From positions 1-6,112 of the forward strand of contig JAAUPC010000222.1 of assembly GCA_012036325.1 (NCBI GenBank): 6,112 nucleotides of DNA. Direction: 5' to 3'. Shown piece by piece: positions 5,609 to 6,112 of this stretch (its first letter is position 1; every line of letters starts with the position of its first letter). The notes below the pieces were generated by a model that saw only the letters and a program-made list of their open reading frames with translations, was not told the DNA's origin and did not search any database. The position numbers were made by a program, and so were the translations under genes. This DNA is from Paracoccaceae bacterium. Its GTDB lineage: Bacteria > Pseudomonadota > Alphaproteobacteria > Rhodobacterales > Rhodobacteraceae.

Positions 5609-5859
5609 GCCTCCCCGTCTGCAGGCCCGCGCTCAAGCCGATAACTGCCCTCGGGCAGGTTCAGCGCGGCTGCAAGGTCACGCACCTGGCCCAGCGACAA
5701 GGTGATGCGCACCACCTCTTCTGTGCGGGGATCGATCTGGTCGATCGTGACGCAATCCTCAAACGCGTTGATGGTCACATCTTCGACCAGGGGAAGGTCG
5801 TCCCCCTCGTCAACAAGGGTGATCACGGTGGCGTCGAATTCGTGCTCGATGGTGAACAT
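5605..5859 (-). CDS. Small acidic conserved-type hypothetical protein
   Basis: This 84-residue protein is of unknown function. It is acidic, has no signal peptide or membrane helix, and reads as alternating strands (FDATVITLVDEG, LPLVEDVTINAF, CVTIDQIDP, VVRITLSLGQ) followed by a short helix, RDLAAALNL. I recognise no domain. ATG 5859 is preferred over a GTG/ATG-type start further up at 5928 because the extra residues there look non-coding and because a promoter-like element ends exactly at this ATG. No ribosome binding site precedes it: the bases before ATG are TACCCTTGGCCC. With -35 TTGCCT and -10 TACCCT spaced by 17, transcription would begin on the A of the ATG, so a leaderless message is predicted. 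Its stop overlaps the DUF167 stop. Confidence 0.7.
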   Translation of the reverse strand: MFTIEHEFDATVITLVDEGDDLPLVEDVTINAFEDCVTIDQIDPRTEEVVRITLSLGQVRDLAAALNLPEGSYRLERGPADGEA

Positions 5860-5865
5860 GGGCCA

Positions 5866-5894
5866 AGGGTAGCGGGGCCAACGCTGCAAGGCAA
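5866..5894 (-). promoter_or_regulatory. Candidate promoter giving a leaderless message
   Basis: On the minus strand TTGCCT (5894-5889) and TACCCT (5871-5866) are separated by 17 bases. Six bases follow and then the A of ATG 5859, the expected +1 position. The -10 lies inside one copy of the 15-base inverted repeat. Confidence 0.45.
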
Positions 5895-5943
5895 CCGGTG
5901 CTGACGGCCCCTGCGCGCTGCATGACACCTGCGTGAGCCACTC

Positions 5944-5971
5944 TTCCCATGCCCCCGCGATTTGCTACCCT
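5944..5971 (+). promoter_or_regulatory. Candidate promoter for the lipoprotein gene
   Basis: TACCCT (5966-5971) lies in the right arm of the inverted repeat. TTCCCA (5944-5949) sits 16 bases upstream as a weak -35. The predicted start is A5978, leaving a 19-base leader with GAGG at 5987-5990. Confidence 0.35.
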
Positions 5972-5996
5972 TGGCCCAACCCAGCCGAGGTCACAC

Positions 5997-6112
5997 ATGC
6001 GCCTGAACCTGCCACTGATCCCCGTTCTTCTGCTGGCGCTTGCTGGGTGCGTGGCGGTGGCCCCACCGCCGGCCGAAGTGCCCCAGCCCGCCACGGCCCC
6101 GGCTGACCAGAC
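5997..6112 (+). CDS. Putative lipoprotein, 5' part only
   Basis: The gene starts at ATG 5997 with GAGG six bases upstream and runs off the window after 38 codons. The N-terminus is a typical lipoprotein signal: Met-Arg-Leu-Asn, a hydrophobic stretch PLIPVLLLALAG, and the lipobox Leu-Ala-Gly-Cys with the acylated cysteine at residue 18. After it comes a Pro/Ala-rich, probably disordered segment (APPPAEVPQPATAPAD), common in lipoproteins tethered to a membrane. Nothing more of the mature domain is visible, so no function can be given. It diverges from the small acidic protein gene. Confidence 0.72.
   Translation, partial: MRLNLPLIPVLLLALAGCVAVAPPPAEVPQPATAPADQ

Larger units (their letters stand above)
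5859..5978. repeat. 15-base perfect inverted repeat in a divergent promoter region
   Basis: Positions 5859-5873 (TGGGCCAAGGGTAGC) and 5964-5978 (GCTACCCTTGGCCCA) are exact reverse complements, separated by 90 bases. Read outward, each copy carries TACCCT followed by TTGGCCCA-type sequence and ends at or near a gene start: the small acidic protein on the left, the lipoprotein on the right. The arms are too far apart for a terminator-like hairpin; a duplicated promoter element or a pair of binding sites is likelier. Confidence 0.7.

Overview
This window most likely comes from an alphaproteobacterium of the Rhodobacteraceae/Paracoccaceae type. It is GC-rich with mostly G/C third codon positions. 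It carries a methylmalonyl-CoA epimerase gene coupled to a DUF1467 gene, an EI24/CysZ-like membrane protein gene, and promoter-like elements of the form TTGnnn-N17-TAnCCT. No tRNA, rRNA, CRISPR array or insertion sequence is visible. I did not find a new biological system. The strongest non-routine signals are a patchwork at the left end, two single-base losses inside otherwise intact genes, and a repeated promoter module near the right end.

Left end (1-426): this stretch does not belong to its neighbours. Bases 1 to about 92 encode, on the minus strand, an internal piece of PmbA/TldE-like metalloprotease. It is fused at an Ala-Arg-Lys-Leu-Gly block to an internal piece of succinyl-CoA ligase beta subunit (SucC), bases about 78-339, which is itself frameshifted. 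Neither piece has its gene ends, and both look gamma/betaproteobacterial rather than alphaproteobacterial. From about 331 to 426 there may be the 3' end of a plus-strand host gene. The likeliest reading is a low-quality chimeric contig end.

Middle (485-2710): a GNAT acetyltransferase (+) converges on a receiver-domain response regulator (-). A 139-base divergent intergenic region follows, holding a candidate CtrA box and a candidate promoter. Methylmalonyl-CoA epimerase (+) and a DUF1467 membrane protein (+) come next. The epimerase has lost one base in its last codons, which removes a metal-ligand glutamate. In the original frame its stop forms an ATGA overlap with the DUF1467 start.

Right-centre (2721-5200): a minus-strand cluster reads, in transcription order, histone-deacetylase-family amidohydrolase, nitroreductase-family flavoprotein, then EI24/CysZ-like membrane protein. 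The last two overlap as GTGA. The nitroreductase also has a one-base loss near its N-terminus, so a naive gene call gives it the wrong first residues.

Right end (5333-6112): a DUF167 protein (+) and a small acidic protein (-) end on a shared CTAG. The small protein gene diverges from a lipoprotein gene (+) that runs off the window. Both divergent promoters contain the same 15-base sequence as an inverted pair, placed so that the small protein would be made from a leaderless message while the lipoprotein has a 19-base leader with a ribosome binding site.
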